Shown one piece after another: positions 1 to 9,199 of a DNA stretch of 48,295 nt (its first letter is position 1; every line of letters starts with the position of its first letter). The notes under the pieces are model-generated. The model worked only from the letters and a program-made list of their open reading frames with translations, did no database searches and was not told where the DNA came from. Source of the stretch: an uncultured Lachnospiraceae bacterium (GTDB lineage: Bacteria; Bacillota; Clostridia; Lachnospirales; Lachnospiraceae); assembly GCA_944376745.1 (NCBI GenBank), contig CALWDR010000195.1, positions 1 to 48,295 of the forward strand, in the 5' to 3' direction. Made by a program: the position numbers and the translations under genes.

Positions 1-1
1 G

Positions 2-115
2 CTGCTGGCCCAGGTGTTGCCGGTCTATGTGGTGATGCTCGTTCTGATCGCCATGGTGGCGGCGGTTGGCTGGTATGTGTCCAGGCTGTACCGCGGGGAG
101 GAGCAGCAGGGGTGA
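2..115 (+). CDS. C-terminal end of an unidentified membrane protein (partial)
   Basis: An open frame enters from the left edge and stops with TGA at 113-115. The 37 visible residues form one hydrophobic stretch (VVMLVLIAMVAAVGW) followed by a short charged tail (RLYRGEEQQG). This looks like a last transmembrane helix with a cytoplasmic end. A strong terminator at 231-262 follows, so this gene is separate from the sugar-transport operon. The family cannot be named from this fragment. Confidence 0.55.
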   Translation: MLAQVLPVYVVMLVLIAMVAAVGWYVSRLYRGEEQQG

Positions 116-230
116 AGCCTGGGGCTGCGGCGTACGACGGCGTAAATATTGCATTGCCTGCCGGTATTGGAGCGGCAGGCGTAAACTGCCGGAAGAAAGA
201 GACAGAAAATTTCATAGAGTCCATGGAAGA

Positions 231-262
231 AAGCAGGAGCAGGTTTGTTGCTCCTGCTTTTT
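231..262 (+). terminator. Rho-independent terminator of the upstream gene
   Basis: A perfect 11-bp stem (AAGCAGGAGCA at 231-241 with TGCTCCTGCTT at 249-259) closes a 7-base loop and runs into TTTTT at 258-262. It ends the membrane-protein gene at the left edge. Confidence 0.85.
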
Positions 263-282
263 ATAGGGAAATGTCTCCTGTG

Positions 283-323
283 GAACAAATTACCCAAAGA
301 AACAATTTGTTCTTCCATTTTTT
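283..323 (+). terminator. Second hairpin with T tract, possible backup terminator
   Basis: GAACAAATT (283-291) pairs with AATTTGTTC (304-312) over a 12-base loop. A T run follows at 318-323, five bases after the stem. The stem is AT-rich and weaker than the terminator just before it. Confidence 0.4.
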
Positions 324-509
324 CGTGATTTCTATTTCTCGATCAGGGAAGAATTTTTCCGGGCCAGACAGGAAAAAAAGATTTTTTATAGGAAAATCTT
401 ATACTGATAGAAAATAATGCTATAAAAAATTGATTTAAAACAGTTTGATTTAAAAAATACGAAAAATAAAACAGAGTTGAAAAGTGCTATATAGGAAAAG
501 ATTGTCCGG

Positions 510-538
510 TTGTTTTTGGCGGCTCTGTAACGTATGAT
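510..538 (+). promoter_or_regulatory. Candidate sigma-A promoter for the sugar operon (distal)
   Basis: TTGTTT (510-515), a 17-bp spacer and TATGAT (533-538). This would give a leader of about 120 bases before the binding-protein gene. A second candidate lies closer at 593-621. Confidence 0.45.
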
Positions 539-592
539 AGAAATATGGAAATGACGGAAAAACGAAATAGAAGGCTTTCCCTTTTGTATATA

Positions 593-621
593 TTGTCCTG
601 TATATCAGAATGGACTATATA
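593..621 (+). promoter_or_regulatory. Candidate sigma-A promoter for the sugar operon (proximal)
   Basis: TTGTCC (593-598), a 17-bp spacer and TATATA (616-621), 45 bases before the chosen start codon. The AraC regulator at 5999-6952 is the natural candidate to act here, but no clear AraC half-sites could be picked out. Confidence 0.45.
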
Positions 622-665
622 TAGAGCAGCAAAACACAATCAACAAGATGAAGGAGGAAAAATGT

Positions 666-2330
666 ATGCAAAAAAGAAGATGGATGAGTGTGATCCTGGC
701 ACTGGCGCTTGCAGCGGGACTCGTGGGATGCGGTGCAAAAGAGACGGACGGCGGGGAGACCAACGAACCGAATCAGGAGGAGACAGATGGAAATGAAGAG
801 GGGGAAAATGAAGAGGGGGAAAACGGCGAGGTAAATATTTTCGGCTATGATGAGCCGATTACCATTACTTCCATGATGGCGACGGACAATCTGGCTACTG
901 CTCCGGAAGAATACACGCTGGAAGACAATCCGTTTGTGAATCTGTTTAAAGAAAATGGAATTAATGTAGAGTACAAAATTTCCGGTTTGAATGAGGATTT
1001 ACAGACCAAGCTGAATATGGCCATCACCACGGGGGATCTTCCGGACATCATGAGCCTTTCCGCTCAGCAGTTCAAGGAGCTGTATGAGGACGGGCAGCTG
1101 GCCGATCTGACGGATGCCTATGAGACTTATGCCAGCGATAGATTGAAGGAACTGCTGAATCAGGATGGAGGAGAGATGCTTCAGAACTGTTATATCGACG
1201 GACGTCTGTACGGGATTGCGACGCCGGCAGAGTGGTATGACTATATCAGCGTGGTGGCGATCCGCAGTGACTGGCTGGAGGAATGCGGCCTGAGCGCTCC
1301 GGAGACGATGGAGGATCTGTGGAACATCGCCAAGACTTTTAAGGACAGCAACATGGGTGGAACCTGTACGATCGGTATCGGTATGAATAAGGCGGTAACC
1401 ACGCTGCTGCAGCCCACAGTGAACCTGTTAAACGCCTATCATGCGTATGTGGGTATCTGGCTGGAGGATGAGGAGGGCGCGCTGGTGAATTCCACCATTC
1501 AGCCAGAGATGAAGGAAGCCCTTTTTGCGCTGGCAGAAAAATATCAGGAGGGACTGATTGACCCTGAATTTGCCACGAAAGAGTATGCACAGATGGTGGA
1601 GGACGCTCTGGCAGGCCGTTCCGGCATTATGGTAGGCGCATTTACCCTTCCCTTCGATCTGGTAAACGGCGCCAAGGAAGGACAGGAATGGTCCTATTAT
1701 GCCATGCCTTCCGTGGACGGAGAGCTGGTGCGTTATCAGGAGAGTCTTGCGTTTGGCGGCGCCACCTGCGTATCTGCGGAATGTGAGAACCCGGAGGCAG
1801 TTATTAAATTATACAATTTATTCGCGGAGTATTTCCCTACGGGCGGAGAATATGGAGAGACAGCAGTAAACAATTTTGCGTATCCGACAGTTGTATATGA
1901 AATTAATAAAAATGTTGATATTCATAATCGGTATGTAGGCTATCTACAGGCGGGTGAGGATCCTCTTCTGGAGGAAGAACTGTCAGACGGCGATTATGTG
2001 AATACCGTTGAGCAGGCGGAGGCCTATCGTCTCAACAATGATATGGAAGGTTATATCATGTGGACGGTATTTGGAGAGAACAGTACGGAGAGTATTGTTG
2101 CGGACGCCGTGGAAAATGATGCCTATCTGGTAAGCAAATATACCGCTGCCCCCACGGATCTTATGAATGAGTATAATTCTACGTTAAATACGCTGACGGA
2201 GCAGATGATCACGAATATCATCAGTGGCAACCAGCCGGTGGATTACTTTGATGAATTTGTATCCGAATGGCTGGCCAGCGGCGGCGAGAAGATTACCGGG
2301 GAAGTAAATGAATGGTATCAGAACCGGTAG
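666..2330 (+). CDS. Extracellular sugar-binding lipoprotein of an ABC importer
   Basis: Family 1-type extracellular solute-binding protein (LplA/YtcQ-like) of about 554 residues. The start is ATG 666: AAGGAGGA at 651-658 sits 8 bases ahead, whereas the earlier in-frame ATG at 648 lies upstream of that ribosome site and has none of its own. The N-terminus is a lipoprotein signal peptide (MQKRRW, hydrophobic core, lipobox LVGC), followed by an acidic Glu/Asn/Gly-rich linker with a short repeat (NEEGENEEGENGE) and then the binding domain. It would sit on the outer face of the membrane and hand an oligosaccharide to the permeases encoded next. The linked GH127-like and GH78-like enzymes suggest an arabinose- or rhamnose-containing plant glycan, which is an inference. 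Confidence 0.88.
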   Translation: MQKRRWMSVILALALAAGLVGCGAKETDGGETNEPNQEETDGNEEGENEEGENGEVNIFGYDEPITITSMMATDNLATAPEEYTLEDNPFVNLFKENGINVEYKISGLNEDLQTKLNMAITTGDLPDIMSLSAQQFKELYEDGQLADLTDAYETYASDRLKELLNQDGGEMLQNCYIDGRLYGIATPAEWYDYISVVAIRSDWLEECGLSAPETMEDLWNIAKTFKDSNMGGTCTIGIGMNKAVTTLLQPTVNLLNAYHAYVGIWLEDEEGALVNSTIQPEMKEALFALAEKYQEGLIDPEFATKEYAQMVEDALAGRSGIMVGAFTLPFDLVNGAKEGQEWSYYAMPSVDGELVRYQESLAFGGATCVSAECENPEAVIKLYNLFAEYFPTGGEYGETAVNNFAYPTVVYEINKNVDIHNRYVGYLQAGEDPLLEEELSDGDYVNTVEQAEAYRLNNDMEGYIMWTVFGENSTESIVADAVENDAYLVSKYTAAPTDLMNEYNSTLNTLTEQMITNIISGNQPVDYFDEFVSEWLASGGEKITGEVNEWYQNR

Positions 2331-2348
2331 GAAGCTGAAAGTATATGG

Positions 2349-2379
2349 ACAGGGGGGCGGAAGGTTGCCGTCCCCCTGT
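2349..2379 (+). promoter_or_regulatory. Intercistronic hairpin after the binding-protein gene
   Basis: A 12-pair stem with one G-T pair (2349-2360 with 2368-2379, 7-base loop) lies in the gap between binding protein and first permease. No T tract follows. Such hairpins usually protect the upstream message or thin out downstream transcription, which suits a binding protein needed in excess over its permeases. Confidence 0.6.
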
Positions 2380-2432
2380 TGGCAGTTCGTCCGCCATGGA
2401 CGACTCTGATGAGTGAAGTGAGGAGGAAGTAC

Positions 2433-3356
2433 ATGAAGAAATTGACAGCTGATGGTCAAAAAAGAGGAAAGAGGATGCAGCAGCTTCCCTTCCATCTGAT
2501 GCTGATACCGGGGCTGCTTGTCGTTTTGATTTACAATTATGCGCCTATGTTCGGTCTTGTGATGGCTTTTCAGGATTTCCGCCCTGCCAGGGGTTTTTTT
2601 CGCTCTGAGTGGGTGGGATTAAAGCATTTTGAACGCTTTTTTCAGTATCCCGGTATAGAAAAGATCGTGTTCAACACCGTGTATATCGCCGTGTTTAAAC
2701 TGATTCTGGGCCTGGTGGTCCCGGTGCTGTTCGCGTTGTTCCTGCATATGATAAAAAATAAACTATTATCCGGTTTTATACAGACCGTGACCTGTCTGCC
2801 TTATTTCCTGTCCTGGGTTATTCTGGGCGGTATTTTTGTCAATATCCTCTCGCCGTCCAACGGCGTGGTAAATCAGATCATCCAGCTGTTTGGAGGGGAG
2901 CCGCTGTATTTTCTGGGAGATAACAGCCTGTTTCCGTGGACGATGATCATCACCGATGTCTGGAAGAATTTTGGGTACGGATCTATCATCTACCTGGCGG
3001 CTATGAGCAACATCGACCCGGAGCTTTACGATGCTGCCAAGGTGGACGGAGCGGGGAAGATAAAGCAGATTTTCCATGTGACTCTGCCTGGCATCCTGCC
3101 AATGGTCTTTGTAATGGGAGTGTTGTCCCTGGGCGGTATACTGAATGCGGGCTTTGACCAGATTTTCAACCTTTACAATCCCCAGGTGTATGAGTCCGGC
3201 GATATTCTGGATACTTTTATTTACCGTCTGGGTATCGACAATGCCCAGTACAGCTTTTCTGCCGCGGTGGGACTTATGAAGTCCCTGATTGGCCTTGTGA
3301 TGATTCTGATCGGATACAAGCTTGCGGACAAGTACGGTGATTACCGAGTATTTTAG
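2433..3356 (+). CDS. Sugar ABC transporter permease (LplB/YteP type)
   Basis: Membrane permease of a carbohydrate ABC importer, 307 residues. The start is ATG 2433, preceded by AGGAGGA at 2421-2427. Longer in-frame starts would run into the hairpin at 2349-2379. The protein has about six hydrophobic segments. The EAA loop is seen as ELYDAAKVDGAGKIKQIFHV around residues 200-220, the contact site for the ATPase. The opening HLMLIPGLLVVLIYNYAPMF is typical of the LplB group. It would pair with the next permease. No dedicated ATPase is encoded here, as is usual for this class, which borrows a shared MsmK-like ATPase from elsewhere in the genome. Confidence 0.92.
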   Translation: MKKLTADGQKRGKRMQQLPFHLMLIPGLLVVLIYNYAPMFGLVMAFQDFRPARGFFRSEWVGLKHFERFFQYPGIEKIVFNTVYIAVFKLILGLVVPVLFALFLHMIKNKLLSGFIQTVTCLPYFLSWVILGGIFVNILSPSNGVVNQIIQLFGGEPLYFLGDNSLFPWTMIITDVWKNFGYGSIIYLAAMSNIDPELYDAAKVDGAGKIKQIFHVTLPGILPMVFVMGVLSLGGILNAGFDQIFNLYNPQVYESGDILDTFIYRLGIDNAQYSFSAAVGLMKSLIGLVMILIGYKLADKYGDYRVF

Positions 3357-3367
3357 GAGAGTGCCAC

Positions 3368-4258
3368 ATGAAAAGAATGTATAAGAATATAAGTTTATTT
3401 TCGGTGATAAATGGAACGGTTTTGTTATTGTTGGCTCTTTCATGCCTGCTGCCCATACTGAACGTGCTGGCCATTTCCTTTTCAGACCGGGGAGCGGTTG
3501 CGTCCGGGAAGGTGGGATTCTGGCCGGTAGATTTTACGCTGGCGGCCTATGAGTATGTGCTGAAGGACGTCGCCTTTTTCAAATCCATGCTGGTAAGCTT
3601 CGCCCGTATCCTGGTGGGACCGGTGCTGAATCTGCTGTTGACCATTCTTTGCGCTTATCCCTTATCCAAACCGGACAGCCGTTTTCGTGCGCGCAAAATA
3701 TATGTGTGGATTTTTTACTTTACGACTTTGTTCGGAGGTGGTATGATTCCTACATATATCATCGTGAGCAAGACGGGACTGATCGATTCCTTCTGGTCCA
3801 TGATCCTGCCGGGGGCCGTGCCGGTGGGATATGTGATCATGATGATGAATTTTTTCCGGAATCTTCCCAGAGAACTGGAGGAGGCGGCTTGGGTGGACGG
3901 AGCCACTCAGTGGCAGATCCTGTGGAAAATTTATATCCCTCTTTCCAAGGCATCCATCGCCACCATCAGTCTGTTCTGCCTGATCAACCATTGGAATTCC
4001 TGGTTTGACGGTATGTTGTATTTTAACAATACCGAGGGGCAGCCTATGGCAACCTATCTGCACAATCTGGTGGTGAACACCTCCCTGGACGCGATGAAAT
4101 CCACGGATTTTGAGACGCTGCAGCAGTTATCACAGCTTTCTACCCAGACGACGCAGGCTGCGCAGCTGTTTCTGGCAATGCTTCCCATTCTGGTCATCTA
4201 TCCCTTTATGCGGAAATATTTCGCCCAGGGCGTGGTGATGGGAAGCGTAAAGGGTTAG
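3368..4258 (+). CDS. Sugar ABC transporter permease (LplC/YtcP type)
   Basis: Second permease, 296 residues, starting 11 bases after its partner with AGGAGAG just upstream. It has about six transmembrane segments and an EAA motif (RELEEAAWVDGATQWQILWK, near residues 172-191). The C-terminal ending around MRKYFAQGVVMGSVKG is characteristic of the LplC/CUT1 group. Together with the preceding permease it forms the membrane channel for the oligosaccharide captured by the lipoprotein. The tight spacing indicates a single operon. Confidence 0.92.
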   Translation: MKRMYKNISLFSVINGTVLLLLALSCLLPILNVLAISFSDRGAVASGKVGFWPVDFTLAAYEYVLKDVAFFKSMLVSFARILVGPVLNLLLTILCAYPLSKPDSRFRARKIYVWIFYFTTLFGGGMIPTYIIVSKTGLIDSFWSMILPGAVPVGYVIMMMNFFRNLPRELEEAAWVDGATQWQILWKIYIPLSKASIATISLFCLINHWNSWFDGMLYFNNTEGQPMATYLHNLVVNTSLDAMKSTDFETLQQLSQLSTQTTQAAQLFLAMLPILVIYPFMRKYFAQGVVMGSVKG

Positions 4259-4320
4259 TCCCCTGGAAAATGGAAGCGGTTTAAAACAGAAGGAAAACGA
4301 CATAAGGAACAGGTGAACAA

Positions 4321-5925
4321 ATGGAAATGAAAATGAAGCTGCGCGGTGAGGTGGAGTATCGGTTCTTGAAAAATTATACGCGCCTGCAGGAGAAGGAGTA
4401 TCGCCGGGAAAGTATTGGAAAACTGGTATCGGCAGATTATAATTGGCCAGCGGATTGGGAAGGAAGGGCGATTCTGGGATTGGCTCTTTTAAAACAGGTG
4501 ACAGGAGCAGAACCGGCATATTTGGAAGATTTATTACAATGGGTGTACGAACGTATGCAGCCGTTGGGTTATCTGGGACATCGTTTCCGGGAAGACGGAA
4601 ATATTGATGAGCAGCAGCTCGCAGGCCATAGCTGGCTGCTGCGAGGGCTTTTGGAGTGTGCGGCCTGCGATCAGCGGCCCTTTATTCAGGAAATGATTCA
4701 GAACCTGATCGAAAACTTATATCTGCCGGTCACGGGAAGCTACAGGAATTATACACTGGTGCCGGATAATTATGAGGGAGAGGCCATCGGTTCCATACAA
4801 TATTGTCTCAACGGATGGAAGCTCTCCACGGACGTGGGCTGCGCCTATATCTCCCTGGATGGGCTGAGCCAGTATTATCAAAATTTCCGGGATGAGCGGG
4901 TGCTGCCCCTTCTTACGGAGATGGCGGAAACCTTTATGGCGATTGACTATGTGGAAGCCTCCCTTCAGACCCATGCTTCCCTGAGCGCGGCCAGGGGGAT
5001 TTTGAGGCTTTATCAGTGTACCGGGAATCGAGGGTATCTGGATTTCGCGGAGCGGTTTTTTGGCATCTACCTCAGGGAGGGAATGACGGAGCATTATGCC
5101 AATTATAACTGGTTCCGGCGGCCTACCTGGACGGAGCCCTGCGCCATTGTGGATTCTTATCTCCTGGCAATGGAACTGTACAAGGAGAAGCGGGATATTG
5201 CTTATCTGGAATACGCCAACCGTATTTTTTACAACGCCCTGGGGCGTGCCCAGAGAAGCAACGGGGGATATGGCTGTGACAGGTGTCCTGTTGTGGGTGG
5301 AGAAAATGAATTACTCTACGTGGCAGAGGAGTATTACGAGGCGAGCTGGTGCTGTACCATGCGGGGGGCGGAAGGCTTAAGCTATGCCGCGCGAAACGGA
5401 TTTCTGCCCGATGAGGAGGGGGGCGTTTTTGCAAATTATTTGGCGGGAACCTTTGCCCTTTCGGATTATGTGTTTACGGTGGATACCGCCTATCCCTATG
5501 AGGGAGACATAAGAATACAGATGGAAAAGTGTCCTGAAAATGCCAGGCTTCGCTTTTTCGTTCCTCGGAACGTAAGGCTCACGGAGGTTTCGGTATTTGT
5601 GGATGGGCAGCAACAGGAGGCACGGACAAAAGGAGGCATGCTGGTATTGACGATTTTGGGTCCCTGCGAGATCCTTCTCAGGCTTCCTCTGCGTCTTTGT
5701 CTGGCTGATACCCTTCATACGTCCGCCAGAAAAAGCTGTTGGTATGGAATCCTTCAGTTGGGAAGCGACGTGGAGGATGGGTTTCTTGTGGATAATCTTG
5801 ATGGATGGGAATATCAGGAAGACAGAAGCTTTGTCAGAGGCGGACACCGGCTGTTTCCTATAAATCAGAGCACCTATCTGTCCAAGGAGGCACTCTTGAA
5901 TACCAGGGTGAGAATTTTGTTTTGA
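4321..5925 (+). CDS. GH127-like glycoside hydrolase (beta-L-arabinofuranosidase fold)
   Basis: A 534-residue protein without signal peptide, so probably cytoplasmic. It has the outline of the GH127/DUF1680 family: an alpha/alpha-barrel catalytic half followed by beta-rich domains. The clearest signature is the presumed zinc site: E272-P-C274 (WTEPCAIVDSY) and the pair C344-C345 (YEASWCCTMRG). In the characterised enzyme HypBA1 the equivalent E-x-C and CC residues bind zinc and one Cys is the nucleophile; the spacing here is close to that. It follows the permeases after 62 bases and likely trims imported oligosaccharides. The start at 4321 has only a weak ribosome site; ATG 4327 is an alternative. 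The exact sugar bond is not determined by sequence. Confidence 0.72.
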   Translation: MEMKMKLRGEVEYRFLKNYTRLQEKEYRRESIGKLVSADYNWPADWEGRAILGLALLKQVTGAEPAYLEDLLQWVYERMQPLGYLGHRFREDGNIDEQQLAGHSWLLRGLLECAACDQRPFIQEMIQNLIENLYLPVTGSYRNYTLVPDNYEGEAIGSIQYCLNGWKLSTDVGCAYISLDGLSQYYQNFRDERVLPLLTEMAETFMAIDYVEASLQTHASLSAARGILRLYQCTGNRGYLDFAERFFGIYLREGMTEHYANYNWFRRPTWTEPCAIVDSYLLAMELYKEKRDIAYLEYANRIFYNALGRAQRSNGGYGCDRCPVVGGENELLYVAEEYYEASWCCTMRGAEGLSYAARNGFLPDEEGGVFANYLAGTFALSDYVFTVDTAYPYEGDIRIQMEKCPENARLRFFVPRNVRLTEVSVFVDGQQQEARTKGGMLVLTILGPCEILLRLPLRLCLADTLHTSARKSCWYGILQLGSDVEDGFLVDNLDGWEYQEDRSFVRGGHRLFPINQSTYLSKEALLNTRVRILF

Positions 5926-5998
5926 TGCGCCTGCACGGAAACAGGCATGGCCGCAGGCAGAAGCTGCGGCTGAAACGGCAGTCTGAGGAGGGAGGAGC

Positions 5999-6952
5999 AT
6001 GAAGCAGCCGGAGTATAAGTCCATAGAGTATAAATTCCGGGATCAGCGTTTATATGAGGATTATTATGCGTTAAGTTCTCTGGGGTGGGAATACTGGGCG
6101 GAGCCGGAGGAATATTATTGGGACTGCAGGATGTCCTCGGAACGGAAATGCATTTTTCAGTACACGGTTTCCGGGGAGGGGATCCTGGAATACAATCGCA
6201 AGAAATACCGGATCAAGCCGGGACAGGCTTTTTTGGTCGAGCGGCCGGGTCAGTACCGGTATTACCGGGCTAAGGATACACAACACTGGGAGATTCAGTA
6301 TATTTCCTTTAACATGGCCTGCCTGAAAATTTTCCGGGATATTACGGAGCAGTTTGGACGGATCGTTGAGATCCCCAAGGACGGGGCGGTGCTGCAATAT
6401 TGGAATTACATCTACGAAATCGCTGTGAAGGATGAGCTGAACAGTTTTTTCCTGGCCTCAGGATATGCCTATCAGTTCCTGATGCAGTTGTATGAGACCC
6501 TGAATGGGGAGGTAAAGAAGCACTCCAGCAGTGATGTGATCCAGATCTGCATGAATCTGATCCAGACGGAATATCAGAAGCCCTTGAGCCTGGATTATCT
6601 CGCGGCGGAATGCGGCGTGTCCGTCTCCTACCTGTCCAAGCTGTTCCGGCAGTCCCTGCAGATGTCCCCCATTCAGTATCTGAACAGCCATCGGATTGAA
6701 ATCGCGCAGTCTTTGCTTCTGCGGGGAAATCTTCGCGTGGAGGATGTGGCGCATCAGGTAGGGTTTGCCGACCACAATTATTTTATCAGGGCGTTTAAGA
6801 AGGCGACGGGGGTTTCGCCCGCGGCTTTCCGCCATAGAGAATACGCCCGAATTGTGGAGAATCAGAAAATTCAATTGCAGGTGATGCCATCGGAGTCGGG
6901 AATTTCCGGGGTTGACAAGAAAGAGGAGTTGGATGATACTGAATATGTGTAA
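5999..6952 (+). CDS. AraC-family transcriptional regulator
   Basis: A 317-residue regulator with a strong ribosome site (GGAGGGAGG just upstream). Residues about 35-120 form a cupin-like sugar-sensing domain (GEGILEYNRKKYRIKPGQAF). Residues about 192-285 form the double helix-turn-helix of AraC proteins: LAAECGVSVSYLSKLFRQSL is the first and VAHQVGFADHNYFIRAFKK the second, ending in GVSPAAFR. It sits between the two glycosidase genes, so it most likely activates this locus when the sugar is present. The last ~30 residues after the HTH are polar and family-atypical. Confidence 0.9.
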   Translation: MKQPEYKSIEYKFRDQRLYEDYYALSSLGWEYWAEPEEYYWDCRMSSERKCIFQYTVSGEGILEYNRKKYRIKPGQAFLVERPGQYRYYRAKDTQHWEIQYISFNMACLKIFRDITEQFGRIVEIPKDGAVLQYWNYIYEIAVKDELNSFFLASGYAYQFLMQLYETLNGEVKKHSSSDVIQICMNLIQTEYQKPLSLDYLAAECGVSVSYLSKLFRQSLQMSPIQYLNSHRIEIAQSLLLRGNLRVEDVAHQVGFADHNYFIRAFKKATGVSPAAFRHREYARIVENQKIQLQVMPSESGISGVDKKEELDDTEYV

Positions 6953-7033
6953 AGGTGCGAAAGGGATCGGGCTGCGGCAGGGCAAAGCAGTCTGCGGAAA
7001 ACGGAAGCTGAAATTGGACAGGAGGAAGTGGGG

Positions 7034-9181
7034 ATGAAGACTTTTGTGTTTCAGAAGGCCCAGGCTGTCTGGGCGCGGGGAAGGGAGACGGAGAAAAATC
7101 TGGAGTTGGCGTTTCGCGCCGTGCTGCCGGGCGGGGAGGCCACTCTTTATCTGGCGGCTTCGACGCTGTACCGCCTTTGGGTGAACGGCGCATTTGCGGG
7201 GGCCGGGCCGGCCAGGGCCGCTCACGGCTATTACTGCGTGGACCGTGTGGAATTGACGGACAGGCTGAACCGTGAGAAAAATGTGGTGGTGATCGAGGTG
7301 CTGGGGTGTAATGTGAACACCTATGACACGCTGGATCAGCCCTCTTTTCTCACCGCTGAGATCCTGCGGGACCATCAGCCGGTCCTTTGGACCGGAGACA
7401 GCCATTTTCAGGCGTATGATCTGAAGCAGCGCGTACAGAGGATACAGCGCTACAGCTTTCAGAGAGCTTTTACGGAGTGCTATCATCTGCGGACTGAGAA
7501 TCAGGGCTTTTATGAGAATGCGGATTGGAGAGGGGGACATACGGCGGTCACACCGGAAGCCTGCACTGTCTTTTCGGGGAAAAGATATCTGGTCCGCCAG
7601 GCGCGGATGCCCAGATTCGAGGAGCTGCCGGCAGAGGCGGTGGTGGAAACGGGGAAGACAGATTTTGACTACCGCTGTCCCAAGCTGGCTTATGATTCCG
7701 TCAATCACCGCATCGGCGGGGACATAAAAGGGTATGGGCCAGGAGAACTTCAGGAAAATCTTCTGAAGGAGGCCCAGAACATGGCCTTTGTGCCGTTTAC
7801 CTCCGGGGAGGAGAAACCTGGGCCTCTGCGGCTTACGGACGGCTATGGGATTTACCGGTTTCCCTTTAACGCTACCGGATTTCTGCGGTTAAAAGTGGAG
7901 TGTGAAGAGCCTTGCAGGGTATATCTGCTGTTTGATGAAATACTACGTGGCGGGAAGGTGGATTTCCTGAGACTGACAAATCTGAACTGTTTTAAGTATA
8001 CGCTGGATCCGGGACAGCATGTGCTTATGACCTTCGCGCCCTACACCATGCAGTATGTGCAGGTTGTTTTAAAGGGCAGCGGAACCGTGCGCGGGGTGGA
8101 ACTGGTGGAATACAAGCATCCCCCAGTCAGCATGCGGGTCCGTCTGCCTGAAGATGAGGCGCTTTCCGCCGTTTATAAGGCGGCCTTGGAGACGTATCTG
8201 GCCAATGCCGTGGATGTGTTCACGGACTGCCCTTCCAGAGAGCGCGCAGGCTGGCTGTGTGACAGCTTCTTCACCGCCCGGGTGGAGCATGTATTGACCG
8301 GGGAAACCGTGCTGGAAAAGGCATTTTTGGAAAATTTCCTCCTCCCGGAGGGGTTCGCCCATCTGCCGGAAGGGATGCTTCCCATGTGCTATCCGGCGGA
8401 CCACAACGATGGAAATTTTATCCCCAACTGGGCCATGTGGTTTGTGCTGGAGCTGGAGGAGTATCTTGCCCGCAGCGGGGACCGGGAGCTGATCGACAGG
8501 GCCAGAGAGCGGGTGTACCGGCTGCTTAACTATTTCCGGCCCTTTGAAAATGAGTATGGCCTGCTGGAGCATCTGGAGCGCTGGGTGTTTGTGGAGTGGT
8601 CCAGGGCCAATGACGCGGATGTGGTGCAGGATGTAAATTTCCCCACCAACATGCTCTATATGCGGATGCTGCAGGCGGTGTCCCGCCTCTACGGGGATGA
8701 AGCTCTGGCCGGGAAGGCAAAGAAACTGCGGCGGGTCATCCGGGAACGTTCTTTAAGGGGCAGCTTTTATACTGACAACGAACGGCGGACCCCGGAGGGG
8801 CTTGAGAATCCCGGAAACTGCACGGAGGTCTGCCAGTATTACGCCTTTTTTACCGGGGTTGCCACCAGGGAGGAGGATGCAGGGCTGTGGGAGATCCTCT
8901 GCCGGGATTTCGGGTACCAACGGAAGGAGACGGGACTGTATCCGGAGGTGGCTTTTGCCAATGCGTTTATCGGAAACTATTTAAGGATCGAGCTTTTGTA
9001 CCGGGATGGGCGGTTTGAGGAGGTTGTGGACAATATCCGGGGATATTTCACGAAGATGGCCCGGCTGACGGGAACGCTCTGGGAGCATGACGATACCTAT
9101 GCCAGCTGCAACCACGGGTTTGCTTCCCATGTGATCTACTGGCTGGCCGGGATTTTCGGCGTTGAAAAACACACGATATAA
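7034..9181 (+). CDS. GH78-like alpha-L-rhamnosidase family protein
   Basis: About 715 residues, cytoplasmic by lack of a signal peptide. ATG 7034 is chosen because AGGAGGA at 7020-7026 sits 7 bases before it; the in-frame GTG at 7028 lies too close to that site. The N-terminal part is beta-rich, as in the carbohydrate-binding domains of bacterial rhamnosidases. The six-hairpin catalytic domain begins near residue 380 with VDVFTDCPSRERAGWLCDS, which matches the GH78 signature DCPxR-GW. GH78 normally has acidic residues in D-ERxGW; here E in SRERAGW keeps one. The protein would release a terminal rhamnose or similar deoxy sugar from imported glycan. Confidence 0.78.
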   Translation: MKTFVFQKAQAVWARGRETEKNLELAFRAVLPGGEATLYLAASTLYRLWVNGAFAGAGPARAAHGYYCVDRVELTDRLNREKNVVVIEVLGCNVNTYDTLDQPSFLTAEILRDHQPVLWTGDSHFQAYDLKQRVQRIQRYSFQRAFTECYHLRTENQGFYENADWRGGHTAVTPEACTVFSGKRYLVRQARMPRFEELPAEAVVETGKTDFDYRCPKLAYDSVNHRIGGDIKGYGPGELQENLLKEAQNMAFVPFTSGEEKPGPLRLTDGYGIYRFPFNATGFLRLKVECEEPCRVYLLFDEILRGGKVDFLRLTNLNCFKYTLDPGQHVLMTFAPYTMQYVQVVLKGSGTVRGVELVEYKHPPVSMRVRLPEDEALSAVYKAALETYLANAVDVFTDCPSRERAGWLCDSFFTARVEHVLTGETVLEKAFLENFLLPEGFAHLPEGMLPMCYPADHNDGNFIPNWAMWFVLELEEYLARSGDRELIDRARERVYRLLNYFRPFENEYGLLEHLERWVFVEWSRANDADVVQDVNFPTNMLYMRMLQAVSRLYGDEALAGKAKKLRRVIRERSLRGSFYTDNERRTPEGLENPGNCTEVCQYYAFFTGVATREEDAGLWEILCRDFGYQRKETGLYPEVAFANAFIGNYLRIELLYRDGRFEEVVDNIRGYFTKMARLTGTLWEHDDTYASCNHGFASHVIYWLAGIFGVEKHTI

Positions 9182-9199
9182 GTTTATAAGGAGTTTATT

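Larger units (their letters stand above)
116..665. other. Intergenic region upstream of the sugar ABC operon
   Basis: About 550 bases without a convincing gene. It holds a small hairpin (156-163 pairing with 173-180, no T tract), a terminator (231-262), a second hairpin followed by T's (283-323), then an AT-rich stretch with two promoter-like sequences (510-538 and 593-621). Short open frames here lack a ribosome site and family resemblance. Confidence 0.6.

Noticed and set aside
156..180. Hairpin GCCTGCCG/CGGCAGGC as a terminator.
   Set aside because: It has no T tract and a true terminator follows at 231-262.
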